This document shows positions 23,214 to 31,806 of a stretch of DNA of 38,498 bases, in pieces. How positions within the stretch are numbered: position 1 is the stretch's first letter; each line of letters opens with the position of its first letter. This stretch comes from QYOJ01 sp964642545 (GTDB lineage: Bacteria; Bacteroidota; Bacteroidia; Bacteroidales; FEN-979). The stretch spans positions 1 through 38,498 of the forward strand of contig CAZXQU010000026.1 of assembly GCA_964642545.1 (NCBI GenBank). The letters are read 5' to 3'. The position numbers and the translations under genes were made by a program. The notes below the pieces were generated by a model, which was given only the letters and a program-made list of their open reading frames with translations, had not been told where the DNA came from and ran no database searches.

Positions 23214-26200
23214 TTACCGATCGATTACCATGCGGATAATCGAGGTTCCCTTGGCTCCTTCTACCTTCAGGTGATAGATTCCTTTAGGCAAGGTTGAGAG
23301 ATTAATGGTTTTTGTCAGCTGGTTGAAAATGCTCACATTCTCTTCAGAATATACAATGGTTCCAAGGAGATTGAAGATTCGAATGCTTACAACACTTCGT
23401 TCATTGGTGTATAGAGCCAGGTTAAACCTGCCAGTATTCGGGTTCGGGTAAACAGAAATGTTATAGGCATTAAACTCATTGATACCAAGGGTATTCTTAA
23501 CTGTAACCAATTTGGCCGGGGAAAAATGTCCCTCACATTCGTCGGAAACACCTGCATAAATAATGTTGGCATCGCCTCTGAAATCAGGATCCCATGTGAC
23601 GGATAGTTGCAGGCCATTTGGAGCCAATTCACCAGCTGTTTCAGGATCAATCATCCAGGTGTACCCTATTGCTCCTGTTACCTCGGTGGCAGTGAAATCG
23701 GAACTGGTCACCTCTTTCAGGTCAACAACACTGGGCCCTTCAGGTGCAGAATCAGGTGCAGCAAGGATTTCCATGATATTCAGGTTTAGTGCATCAGAGA
23801 TGCTGCCGTCTCCACAATCATTGATACCTATTACCCGGAGGACAGCACTGCCTGTAAAGGTTTCGGCAACGTCAAGTGTGATCTCAGTTCCAGTTCCGGT
23901 AATGATTCCAGCCGTTGTGGGATCGATAGTCCATTCGTATGAAGTTGCCAGCGGGGTGCCATCGGTTGTAAAGAGATTCCCCATGGAGGCCTGGCAAATA
24001 GTGGCATCGCCCTGCGGAGCGCCTGCCTGTGCGGGCTTGGCCATGATTTCGATCTCTATGTTGTGGGTATCGGTACACACGCCATCATTGGTCACACTCA
24101 GAGATATTGTATAGGTTCCAGGAGTTGTATAGATATGGCTGGGATTTTGCATTGTGGAGGTGTCGTAGATGCCCGAAGCGGGATCGCCGAAATTCCACAT
24201 CCAATTGGTGATTGTTCCACCGTTAGGAATCGAGAGATCGGTAAACTCAACAGCAGCATCCTCACAGAGGGTTCCCTCTTCGAAGTCGGCGGTAGGTGTA
24301 TTGAATGTATGGATATAGTTCGACTTGCTTTCAGTTGAGGTGTTGCCATCTTTTGTAACAGTAAGTGCAACCTCATAGTTGCCTGCGACATCATAGACAA
24401 TTCCGGTCGGATTCTGCTCTGTTGAAGTGCTTGGCGTTCCACCTTCAAATGTCCACTCCCATGCCGTTGGGGTGCCACTCGACAGATCGGTAAAATCAAC
24501 TTCATTCAGAGCACAAACCTGGGTTTGGCTAGCCTCGAAGTTAGCGATCAGAAGATCAACAATAGGAACAAGGTCTTCATAGCGGAAGCAGTTTTTCATC
24601 GTTACAACAACTTTCAGGTTGGAACCCGGAGGAAGAACAGGCATTGTCATCACAAGCGGGGTTGAACCATCGCCAAAAGCAGTAGCAAGCAATTCACCCT
24701 CATGGCTCAATGCAATAAAACTGCTGTCGGTAGCCGTAATTGTAAATATTGTGCTCCCATAAGCAATTGATGGGTCGTGTGTCACATCGAGGCTGGCAGG
24801 AACAGTATCATACAAACAGGAGAAAGCATCTCCGTGATGATGGAAGAGGTTGTATGTAACCGCTTTACTATTTGTATTGTAAGGCCAGTTCGACTGTTTG
24901 AGGAAGTATTTTCCTGCTGCGTTTCCGAAGGCCGGCATGATACCGCGATGAGCTACTTGAGAGGTTTCATTCGGCATAAAATCGGGCCACAAATTATCCA
25001 TTAAACCCCAGACATAGGTGTCGTTCACAAAGGAATAGGAGACCTCAGAAGCACCGGTTACACTCAGGGCGCCGGCATTGTGTCCGTTCTTGGTATGACG
25101 ATGGAATTTCTCAGTGAGGCATTCACTGGAAATATTGTATTTTCCGGTCAGACAGTTGATTGAGAAAATGTGAATCAGCGCTGTATTGTCCAATTGGTTG
25201 ACATTGTTGTTATTATAAGCTGGCTCTCCCCATAAAGTAGTACCTCCATGATCCCGATGCTGGAGTATAAATGAACCAGTATTAATCGCATTCGTAACCA
25301 TGGCTGCAGTGCCACCTGACCAGCCTCCTAATTCAAGCGGAGTTGCAGGGATGTAGCCCAATCCGTTAGGTCCGAAATAATTAACAACCGTTGATGTGTT
25401 GGTTGCAGTGGACCAAATGGTGCCGGGAGTTCCGTCATAAATGGCATTAATACGGGTCGGCTGGCGCCCTTTCACGTGCTTGAAATAACCTCCAACTACT
25501 TCCGAACAAATCTGGAACCACCGTTCTGTTTGCCATCCCAGAGCTGTAATTGGATGATTATAGAATGCAGTATCGGTTACTGGAGTTCTCTCGTATTCAA
25601 GGAACTTGGTGATGAAAACCGTCAACTGTGCGTCGTTGTTGGCTGTCATCCTGGCAAAGATCACATCCGGCATCTCGTCACCGTCAACATCAGCATAAAT
25701 GTTGTCAGATGCACAGTAACTGTTCCAGATAGGAGCAATGATGCTGGCAGTTCCGTCGGTTCCGTAATCGCCCAAAAGAAGACAAGCGGCCGGAGGAGTA
25801 CTCCAGGTGTTGTAAGCATTGTTGATAAAGCCCTCGATAGCACTGGTCGTATTTCCACCAACCTCATCCACCGTGAAGATCTTTGTGAGGATACCTTGTT
25901 CGTTTCTGAATTTGGCGATTGAATCGGCCCAACGTAAAAAGTCGGCACCGGTTGGTGAGATGATAATATATTCGCACTCTTCATCCTCAGTGGGATTCTG
26001 GAGGGCTACGTTCATTTTCTCGGCATAATCAATTTCAGGCAGGGCCGAGAAGTTGAGTAATGCATCAGACATCAGGCCGTCCCAATAGGGGCTTCTTAAC
26101 CTGTCGTTGCCAAATACACCCGAACCTCCATTGCAATCAATGGCAATCTGAATGTCCCTGTATACAATCAGCTCTTTGGTAACTGGATTGTATTGAAATG

Positions 26201-26711
26201 GGGTCACACCAAGGATGACGACATCGGTTCCACGGATCTGACTCACTTCAGAAATGGTGACTGGAGTTGCAGGATAGAAGGCATCTTGTCCATAAATATT
26301 CATGTTTTTAGAATAAACCATTGGGCTGTCATCATTGTCGGTCGGGATGACAGGAGCAGGAAGAATCTCCACGTTTTGAAACACCTCAGTACGCTGACTG
26401 ATAATCCTGACACTAGGAGTTGATCCTTGCGGAATAGCAATGTAACGACCATTTCCCGGAAGGTTAGGCGCACCTGCATCGTTGAACAGGAAGTTTCCGG
26501 GAAGCATGATGTTTTTCATCGCTTCGCCATTAATGATCTGGTCTTCAAGTTGAAACATAGGAACTGAGTACACTACTTCAATGGCGGTTGCCTTGGATGC
26601 AGTCAGGTTGAACCCGGCTTTTCCCCATGAGTCTGAATAGTTGTATTGCTGAGCTTGAATGCCAAACAATATTCCTAGCATAAGCAGAAAGAGAGTAGTA
26701 ATTTTTTTCAT
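23214..26711 (-). CDS. T9SS-secreted C25 (gingipain-family) cysteine peptidase with PKD domains
   Basis: A 1165-residue secreted protease. The signal peptide is MKKITTLFLLMLGILFGIQA. A propeptide-like region (about 20-230) precedes the C25 catalytic domain (about 250-640), with His488 in HRDHGG and Cys520 in SINCLTGKYN, the positions expected for the catalytic dyad. Two PKD domains follow (about 750-900; ANFEASQTQVCALNEVDFTD and ADFEEGTLCEDAAVEFTD), then further PKD-like modules. The last 80 residues (ISVYPNPNTGRFNLALYTNE onward) are a type A T9SS sorting domain, so it should cross the outer membrane by the type IX system and be surface-bound or released. Cleavage preference (Arg or Lys in gingipains) cannot be read here. 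It has its own -7 box and a strong terminator. Confidence 0.95.
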   Translation of the reverse strand: MKKITTLFLLMLGILFGIQAQQYNYSDSWGKAGFNLTASKATAIEVVYSVPMFQLEDQIINGEAMKNIMLPGNFLFNDAGAPNLPGNGRYIAIPQGSTPSVRIISQRTEVFQNVEILPAPVIPTDNDDSPMVYSKNMNIYGQDAFYPATPVTISEVSQIRGTDVVILGVTPFQYNPVTKELIVYRDIQIAIDCNGGSGVFGNDRLRSPYWDGLMSDALLNFSALPEIDYAEKMNVALQNPTEDEECEYIIISPTGADFLRWADSIAKFRNEQGILTKIFTVDEVGGNTTSAIEGFINNAYNTWSTPPAACLLLGDYGTDGTASIIAPIWNSYCASDNIYADVDGDEMPDVIFARMTANNDAQLTVFITKFLEYERTPVTDTAFYNHPITALGWQTERWFQICSEVVGGYFKHVKGRQPTRINAIYDGTPGTIWSTATNTSTVVNYFGPNGLGYIPATPLELGGWSGGTAAMVTNAINTGSFILQHRDHGGTTLWGEPAYNNNNVNQLDNTALIHIFSINCLTGKYNISSECLTEKFHRHTKNGHNAGALSVTGASEVSYSFVNDTYVWGLMDNLWPDFMPNETSQVAHRGIMPAFGNAAGKYFLKQSNWPYNTNSKAVTYNLFHHHGDAFSCLYDTVPASLDVTHDPSIAYGSTIFTITATDSSFIALSHEGELLATAFGDGSTPLVMTMPVLPPGSNLKVVVTMKNCFRYEDLVPIVDLLIANFEASQTQVCALNEVDFTDLSSGTPTAWEWTFEGGTPSTSTEQNPTGIVYDVAGNYEVALTVTKDGNTSTESKSNYIHTFNTPTADFEEGTLCEDAAVEFTDLSIPNGGTITNWMWNFGDPASGIYDTSTMQNPSHIYTTPGTYTISLSVTNDGVCTDTHNIEIEIMAKPAQAGAPQGDATICQASMGNLFTTDGTPLATSYEWTIDPTTAGIITGTGTEITLDVAETFTGSAVLRVIGINDCGDGSISDALNLNIMEILAAPDSAPEGPSVVDLKEVTSSDFTATEVTGAIGYTWMIDPETAGELAPNGLQLSVTWDPDFRGDANIIYAGVSDECEGHFSPAKLVTVKNTLGINEFNAYNISVYPNPNTGRFNLALYTNERSVVSIRIFNLLGTIVYSEENVSIFNQLTKTINLSTLPKGIYHLKVEGAKGTSIIRMVIDR

Positions 26712-26752
26712 GATTCTTTTTAGTTGGTTTCTTATAGGTCTTAGGTAGTCTA

Positions 26753-26760
26753 CAAAAGTA
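26753..26760 (-). promoter_or_regulatory. Candidate -7 box for the large C25 peptidase gene (TACTTTTG)
   Basis: An exact TAnnTTTG match on the minus strand, 41 bases before the ATG at 26711, in the 66-base gap between the two C25 genes. It indicates separate transcription of the downstream peptidase. Confidence 0.6.
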
Positions 26761-26777
26761 TGAAAATATTTATAAAG

Positions 26778-28883
26778 TTACTTGTGTTTGATGAGTTTTA
26801 GACTCTTAGTCAGGGTTTGAGTTGTAACCGTGACAAAGTAAATGCCCGGATTTAATCCCGTCAAGTCAAGCCGGCTGCTGCTAGTCTCGCCTTGTTGTAC
26901 AGGGAGAACTGTACGAAATACCACCTGACCAAGTGAATTGGTTAAAGTTACCTCCGGGTTGACCGGAAGTTTTCCTTGTACAGTAAGAGTTGTGTGATTT
27001 ATGGCCGGATTGGGATACAACTGAAATGATATTTCCGTCCTTGCCTCCGGTACTCCAACTGCGGGATCGTCGGTATAGATCTCCATTGCAGGATCGCCGA
27101 ATACATTACAATCGTAAAAACACCAGCGGAGCGCACCAGGCTCCCATTGCCCTGGAGCTGTGACCCATGGAGCTGTTTTGATCTTGGAGATCATATGAGT
27201 CTCCCCGATGCGTTTGTATGCAGTTGTATCATTGTACAGCGCACTTACAAATTCGCGATGGATGTGTGCAGAAGGCCCTTCGGTTTGGCCCTCGTTGAAC
27301 CAGCCATACCGGGAGTTAAAAGCCCCGCCGACAAGAAAGTTCCCGATTGTTACCATCTTCTCCGCGATGCAGTCATTTACGTCGAACGCACCGCATAAAC
27401 AACCGTGCGAATACATCAGGGTATAATTGTGATCAATTCCGTTTATCTGTGAAAAGTTCTGGTTTGTGATATCCCAGATAGATAGTCGTGCCACATAAGT
27501 CTCATTGGCATGTCCTACATGGTGAATAAACGATTTCCCCAAGTTGATCTCGTTCAGAAAAGTTTGAACATCCCAGTTGAAAATATTATTTGGTGGGCTA
27601 ATCAGGGTATCATAGAGTTTGGTGATTGAATTTTCGGAAGAGGGGATGCCATGGGTATAATATCCGTTTGCCGTTTGGTCATCAATCAAAAGATCGAGGT
27701 AGTCTCCACCGAATGTCATCGGATTATCATACAAGTGTTCGGCAGCGAGAAAGGGTTGCTGGAATTCTCCTTCCACTGGATTGCTCTGGTAGGAGACACT
27801 TTTATGAATCATGTTTTGCAACTCTGTTTCGGTGCTGAAAGGGAATCTGGTGACTGCAACATCGGGGAGCAGGTCGTCTTCTCCCGGCTCTCCCCATAGA
27901 TTGTTGCCATTGCTATTCCAGGAGCCATCAAGAGCCGAATAGTAGAGATCTGATGGGATGTTTGAATCTTCATAGATGCTGGACGATTGTACCTGGCAAT
28001 AGAACCCGCGGTAGGGGACAAGTTCAGCATCTCCGCCAAGCAGGATAAACTCAACCCCATTGGTTTGATATTCCTGGATGATGAAGTTGCGGATCTTCTC
28101 CGGGAGATCCTGGCCTGACATAGAGCTGCCAATGGATTCCGTGGTGACAACCTGAGAGATCATCCCCTTGCTTTGGTATAAGTCAATAAGTGACTGGAAT
28201 GAAGTACTGAAATTGTTCGGGGTAATTATCAGGAACTGATAACTTGATTTTAAGGGTGCTATTATAGGGTAAGTTTCTGCCATCTCCATATTCTGGACCA
28301 GGGATGACAGCCTTTTTGCAGAGCCAGGAGAAGCGGAAAAATTTTCCAACGCTTGTTCTGCTTCCTGATCGGAAGTTGCTGTAATCATGACAGTTACTTT
28401 CGTATAGTATGAGAGCTCCCCGGATGCAGGGATATAGAATACTGGCGTGAAAGAAGAGAGTGCTATCGCATATCCATTCAGGTATTGTGTAGTCAGGTGA
28501 CCCGAGTGACTCGCCGGATATCTGAAGTGTTGTCCATAGACCTGATGGTTCTGGATAAAGAGACCGGAGATACCTTCTGAGAGTGGTCTCACATGTTGTT
28601 GTGGGAAAAGGGTGTAGGTGCCCTGAATCTCTTTTTCCATCTCGCCGATGATTTCGACAGAGGCAGCCGCCATTCCGGGAGGGAGGAGCAACGAGACTGT
28701 CTGGTATGGCAGCATTGGCTCTCCGGGCAATCCGCTCAGTTGAGTTCCCGGGAAGGTTACAAGGTCGAAATTTCCGGTTTGCGTAAGATGATAATCAGAG
28801 AAATAAAATGTTTTCTCGATAACCTGTGCATACAGGGAAGCAGTCACGATACATGCGAGAACAAGGAGAAGAAGTTTTTTCAT
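26778..28883 (-). CDS. T9SS-secreted C25 (gingipain-family) cysteine peptidase
   Basis: A second C25 protease, 701 residues. The signal peptide is MKKLLLLVLACIVTASLYAQ. The propeptide (about 21-210) contains LPGEPMLPYQTVSLLLPPGM, a segment typical of gingipain-type pro-domains. The catalytic domain (about 215-600) has His458 in HHVGHANE and Cys495 in YSHGCLCGAF, with a second Cys at 497. A type A T9SS sorting domain ends the protein (about 620-701, FQLYPNPAINHTTLTV onward to SLKLIKHK). Unlike its neighbour it has no PKD modules. The two C25 genes are only distantly similar, so they are not a recent duplicate. A TACCTTTG box lies upstream and a bidirectional-looking terminator separates it from the Omp28-like gene. 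Confidence 0.94.
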   Translation of the reverse strand: MKKLLLLVLACIVTASLYAQVIEKTFYFSDYHLTQTGNFDLVTFPGTQLSGLPGEPMLPYQTVSLLLPPGMAAASVEIIGEMEKEIQGTYTLFPQQHVRPLSEGISGLFIQNHQVYGQHFRYPASHSGHLTTQYLNGYAIALSSFTPVFYIPASGELSYYTKVTVMITATSDQEAEQALENFSASPGSAKRLSSLVQNMEMAETYPIIAPLKSSYQFLIITPNNFSTSFQSLIDLYQSKGMISQVVTTESIGSSMSGQDLPEKIRNFIIQEYQTNGVEFILLGGDAELVPYRGFYCQVQSSSIYEDSNIPSDLYYSALDGSWNSNGNNLWGEPGEDDLLPDVAVTRFPFSTETELQNMIHKSVSYQSNPVEGEFQQPFLAAEHLYDNPMTFGGDYLDLLIDDQTANGYYTHGIPSSENSITKLYDTLISPPNNIFNWDVQTFLNEINLGKSFIHHVGHANETYVARLSIWDITNQNFSQINGIDHNYTLMYSHGCLCGAFDVNDCIAEKMVTIGNFLVGGAFNSRYGWFNEGQTEGPSAHIHREFVSALYNDTTAYKRIGETHMISKIKTAPWVTAPGQWEPGALRWCFYDCNVFGDPAMEIYTDDPAVGVPEARTEISFQLYPNPAINHTTLTVQGKLPVNPEVTLTNSLGQVVFRTVLPVQQGETSSSRLDLTGLNPGIYFVTVTTQTLTKSLKLIKHK

Positions 28884-28962
28884 AAGACTAATATTTTATT
28901 TATACAGGTAGAGTTCGATGCACTTAATGTTAAGACAATTCAAAAGCTCTTATAGTTGCATA

Positions 28963-28970
28963 CAAAGGTA
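28963..28970 (-). promoter_or_regulatory. Candidate -7 box for the 701-residue C25 peptidase gene (TACCTTTG)
   Basis: An exact TAnnTTTG match on the minus strand, 79 bases before the ATG at 28883, just downstream of the terminator at 28982-29023. The leader would be about 75 bases. Confidence 0.55.
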
Positions 28971-28981
28971 CTAATTCTACT

Positions 28982-29023
28982 AAAAAAAAGAGGTTGCCCC
29001 AAAAAATTGGAACAACCTCTTTT
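28982..29023 (-). terminator. Rho-independent terminator after the Omp28-like gene
   Basis: On the minus strand AAAGAGGTTG (29013-29022) pairs perfectly with CAACCTCTTT (28987-28996); inner TTCC and GGGG extend the stem through two wobbles to 14 pairs around an 8-base loop, followed by eight T. It begins 21 bases after the Omp28-like stop and would insulate the next gene. Confidence 0.88.
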
Positions 29024-29043
29024 AAGATTTAATTATGAAAGAA

Positions 29044-30582
29044 TTAACGGGTAATAAATAGTTTTTGCATGGTTTTTTCAGAACCGGAACGAATCACCAG
29101 GAAATAGATTCCGCTATTCAGATTTACGTTGAAATTCCGGATTAGTTTTCCGTTCACCTGAACTCCGGTCTCTTCATAAACCAGTGAACTCAGTGTATTA
29201 ACGATCTGGATGTCAACAGTTGACTTCTTCGGAGCATTCAATTCCAGGACAAATTGTCCGTTACTTGGGTTAGGGTAAACTGAAGCGTTCACACTGCCAG
29301 ATTTTTGATCGATACCAACACACTCATCAAAGAAGATATCATGGGTTTCCATAACCTCACAGCCACCTGCTGATGTTACTGTAACCGTATATGTATGAGC
29401 GCCCAATCCAACATCACCGGAGTTGACTGTAATGGTAGGAGTGGTAGCACCACCAGGCTCCCATAAATAGGATTCACCCATTGTGTTGGTGGCATCCAAT
29501 GTAATCGGTTGATACCAACAGGTTGTATCGCCAGGATCTGAGGTGATTTGAACCACTGGCCCAACATGAATATAGGCTGTTTTAACAAGGGTATCTATCT
29601 GACCTCCCCGGTTTACAATGAGAGAGACATCATGAGTGCCGCAGTCGTTGTAGAAGGTTGTTGGATTTTCATCGGTAGAGGTTGCAGGGTTGGCGCCTGG
29701 GAATAACCAGAGATAGGTTTCAGAAGTACCGATATAACCTCCGGTTGTATTGTTGGTAAAGGAAACCTGGGTAAATTTATCGACCTCGGTAACAGAGGCA
29801 GCAAAATCAACATTCAAATCGATGACACCTCTCTTAATCGTTTGAAGGGCTTCCCATTTGGTCAGGGTATTATAAGGCGGGTTTCCTGTCATAATGCCTT
29901 GTCCTGGAGTTTTATTCTGCAGTAAAGCAATGAATTCGCAATCTTCAATGGGCCATGCAGGATTCATGTCAAAGTTCAGCACGACGGTCTGAACATCTCC
30001 GCTCGCAAAACTTACCGGGGTTCCTGTCTGACTAGGCACCATCAGGCGGTTTACGTGCTCGAGGTGTGATTGCCCCTGCCAGCTTTGTGAGATGTTTGAC
30101 TGAGTGACAAAAAAGTAAAGTACGATATTGGTAGCTGTAATAGTGCCAACTTTGGTCATTTCAACTGTTGCTGTATAGGCGCCGTCTGTTACTTCCACAT
30201 CCATGGTCATTGCAACAGGAGAAGTTAGCCCAATACAAATGTTGTAATGAGGTAAAAAAGTATTATATAAGGTCTGAGTGTTTGAACCACCAACATGTGA
30301 CCGAATCCCATCAAACGCTGAGGATGGATAATAGGCGTACCCATACATCGAATTTCTTGAATTTGAGTAGGCGTTTGTATACGAATCACCATTATGGTTC
30401 TCAATTACAGCGACCATTTTCCCATTTTCTAGGAGGTCATCTGCTCCCATGGCTGCACCTGGGCAGTAAGGACACCAAGTTCCGGTTCCAATTTCGAGGG
30501 CTACCATTTCTCTTGGAACGGATTGAGCTATAACGGCTGCCATACCTACAAACAGAATCAAAGAAAGTACTAATTTTTTCAT
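29044..30582 (-). CDS. T9SS-secreted Omp28-like thioredoxin-fold protein with PKD domain
   Basis: A 512-residue exported protein. After the signal peptide (MKKLVLSLILFVGMAAVIAQ) comes an Omp28-related thioredoxin-like domain (about 22-255) with the motif TGTWCPYCPGAA (Cys37, Cys40), the same CxxC arrangement as in disulfide exchange proteins. A PKD domain follows (about 260-345), with ETYLWLFPGANPATSTDENP. A second PKD/Ig-like module precedes a type A T9SS sorting domain (about 435-512, ASVYPNPSNGQFVLELNAP). It is expected on the cell surface. A role in folding or protecting the nearby disulfide-containing secreted proteins is possible but inferred from location only; Omp28 relatives are also considered adhesins. 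It is transcribed alone, with its own promoter and terminator. Confidence 0.92.
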   Translation of the reverse strand: MKKLVLSLILFVGMAAVIAQSVPREMVALEIGTGTWCPYCPGAAMGADDLLENGKMVAVIENHNGDSYTNAYSNSRNSMYGYAYYPSSAFDGIRSHVGGSNTQTLYNTFLPHYNICIGLTSPVAMTMDVEVTDGAYTATVEMTKVGTITATNIVLYFFVTQSNISQSWQGQSHLEHVNRLMVPSQTGTPVSFASGDVQTVVLNFDMNPAWPIEDCEFIALLQNKTPGQGIMTGNPPYNTLTKWEALQTIKRGVIDLNVDFAASVTEVDKFTQVSFTNNTTGGYIGTSETYLWLFPGANPATSTDENPTTFYNDCGTHDVSLIVNRGGQIDTLVKTAYIHVGPVVQITSDPGDTTCWYQPITLDATNTMGESYLWEPGGATTPTITVNSGDVGLGAHTYTVTVTSAGGCEVMETHDIFFDECVGIDQKSGSVNASVYPNPSNGQFVLELNAPKKSTVDIQIVNTLSSLVYEETGVQVNGKLIRNFNVNLNSGIYFLVIRSGSEKTMQKLFITR

Positions 30583-30622
30583 AAGTTGGGTTTTGAGGTT
30601 ATGTTTAGAAATTAGTGAGTGG

Positions 30623-30630
30623 CAAAAATA
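30623..30630 (-). promoter_or_regulatory. Candidate -7 box for the Omp28-like gene (TATTTTTG)
   Basis: An exact TAnnTTTG match on the minus strand, 40 bases before the ATG at 30582, in an AT-rich gap after the ROK gene. Confidence 0.6.
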
Positions 30631-30668
30631 TGCAAAAAAGTAATTATAAAAACAGTCGATGTAAAATT

Positions 30669-31772
30669 TTACAGATCAACAGAATAAAGGGCATACGCAT
30701 AGGCCCCCACTGCCACAGCCCGGGAGGTTCCAAGTGTGGAGATTCCGATACCGATTTTTTTGGTGGGATCATATGAGGTAGATTTGGAGGAAAAAGGTAC
30801 GGATATCTCTTTATTGCTTGGGCTGAGAAACTTTTCCAGCTGGATGGGATCTGTGAGATTATACGCTTTCACCTCCATCCTGTCGAGCGGCATGCCAGCC
30901 ATTGTGTTGAAGGGCTCATTCATCTCCTCCACCAGTGTTGGCATGAATAGCGGGTAAGCTCCTGCCAGTCCGCCTCCGATCACAACCAGTCCGTCCACCA
31001 GCGTTGAGGCGTTTGCCAGGGCATCACCAGCAGCCACACCAAAGGCGTGGTACGTTTCCAGTGCAGCATCCTTGTTCCCTTTTCTGTTGCCCATCCCAAT
31101 CTCAAAGATCTCTTTGGGATCGGGACAACTCCGGATGTTAAGTCCGGCATAGTTGGCATACTCTCGTTGGATTCCACGGATACTGACACTCTCCTCGGCA
31201 TCGAAGTTTTTGAATACTCTATTTCTTACCCGGTTGATCTCTCCGGCTGCCGAGTTGTCGCCAATAAAAAGTTTTCCGCGGGAGACAATCCCTCCTCCAA
31301 ACCCAGTCCCGAATGTTGCACCGAAAAGGTTCTGATACCGTTTCGGATTGCCTGCCTCTTCCAGTTTTTTATTGACCTCAGGAAGCATACCGGCGATCGC
31401 TTCGCCATAGGCAAAAAGATCCCCATCATTGTTGATAAAGACGGGGACTTTAAAATGCTCCTGTAGCATCGGACCGAGTGCTACTCCACTTCTGAACAAC
31501 GGCAGGTTCTGAAGATCTCCGATGATGCCGTTAAGGTAATCGGCCGGACCCGGAAACGCAAAGCTGATTGCAACAGGCTCTTCAGGGATCATCGATTTCA
31601 CCTCTTCAAAACCACGGATGATGTTTCTCAGAATCACTTCAAGAAACTCTCCTGATGACTTAATGGAAATCGGTGAAACAATCTCCTGATTTGCCCGGAT
31701 GGCAGAGAAGACAAAATTGGTCCCCCCGGCATCCAGGGTTAACACGATGCGTGGATCAGTGGTATAGTTCAT
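30669..31772 (-). CDS. ROK-family protein (sugar kinase type)
   Basis: A 367-residue protein counted from the ATG at 31772 (MNYTTDPRIVLTLDAGGTN). The phosphate-binding motif LDAGGTN, the acidic INNDGDLFAYGEA segment and FGATFGTGFGGGIV are those of ROK-family sugar kinases such as glucokinase or N-acetylmannosamine kinase. The cysteine-rich zinc motif of many ROK members is not apparent, so the protein is an atypical, longer ROK member and its substrate is open. An ATG at 31793 is in frame and adds MNEELRI, but those codons are the heptamer repeat and not conserved-looking, so I place the start at 31772. It follows polA on the same strand with only the repeat array between, so co-transcription is likely. 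Confidence 0.88.
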   Translation of the reverse strand: MNYTTDPRIVLTLDAGGTNFVFSAIRANQEIVSPISIKSSGEFLEVILRNIIRGFEEVKSMIPEEPVAISFAFPGPADYLNGIIGDLQNLPLFRSGVALGPMLQEHFKVPVFINNDGDLFAYGEAIAGMLPEVNKKLEEAGNPKRYQNLFGATFGTGFGGGIVSRGKLFIGDNSAAGEINRVRNRVFKNFDAEESVSIRGIQREYANYAGLNIRSCPDPKEIFEIGMGNRKGNKDAALETYHAFGVAAGDALANASTLVDGLVVIGGGLAGAYPLFMPTLVEEMNEPFNTMAGMPLDRMEVKAYNLTDPIQLEKFLSPSNKEISVPFSSKSTSYDPTKKIGIGISTLGTSRAVAVGAYAYALYSVDL

Positions 31773-31802
31773 AATTCGTAATTCCTCATTCATAATTCGT
31801 AA
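31768..31802. repeat. Heptamer tandem repeat filling the polA/ROK spacer
   Basis: Five units in exact 7-bp register on the plus strand: TTCATAA, TTCGTAA, TTCCTCA, TTCATAA, TTCGTAA. Read on the minus strand these are AATTACG, AATTATG, AATGAGG, AATTACG, AATTATG. The array covers nearly all of the space between the polA stop (31807) and the ROK gene and contains both candidate ROK start codons. It shares the AATGAGG unit with the dut/TPR array. Confidence 0.85.
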
Positions 31803-31806
31803 TTGA

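Noticed and set aside
23214..28883. The two C25 peptidase genes as a recent tandem duplication
   Set aside because: They differ in length, domain content (PKD modules only in one), and in the sequences around the catalytic residues (HRDHGG and NCLTG versus HHVGHANE and GCLCG), so any duplication is ancient.
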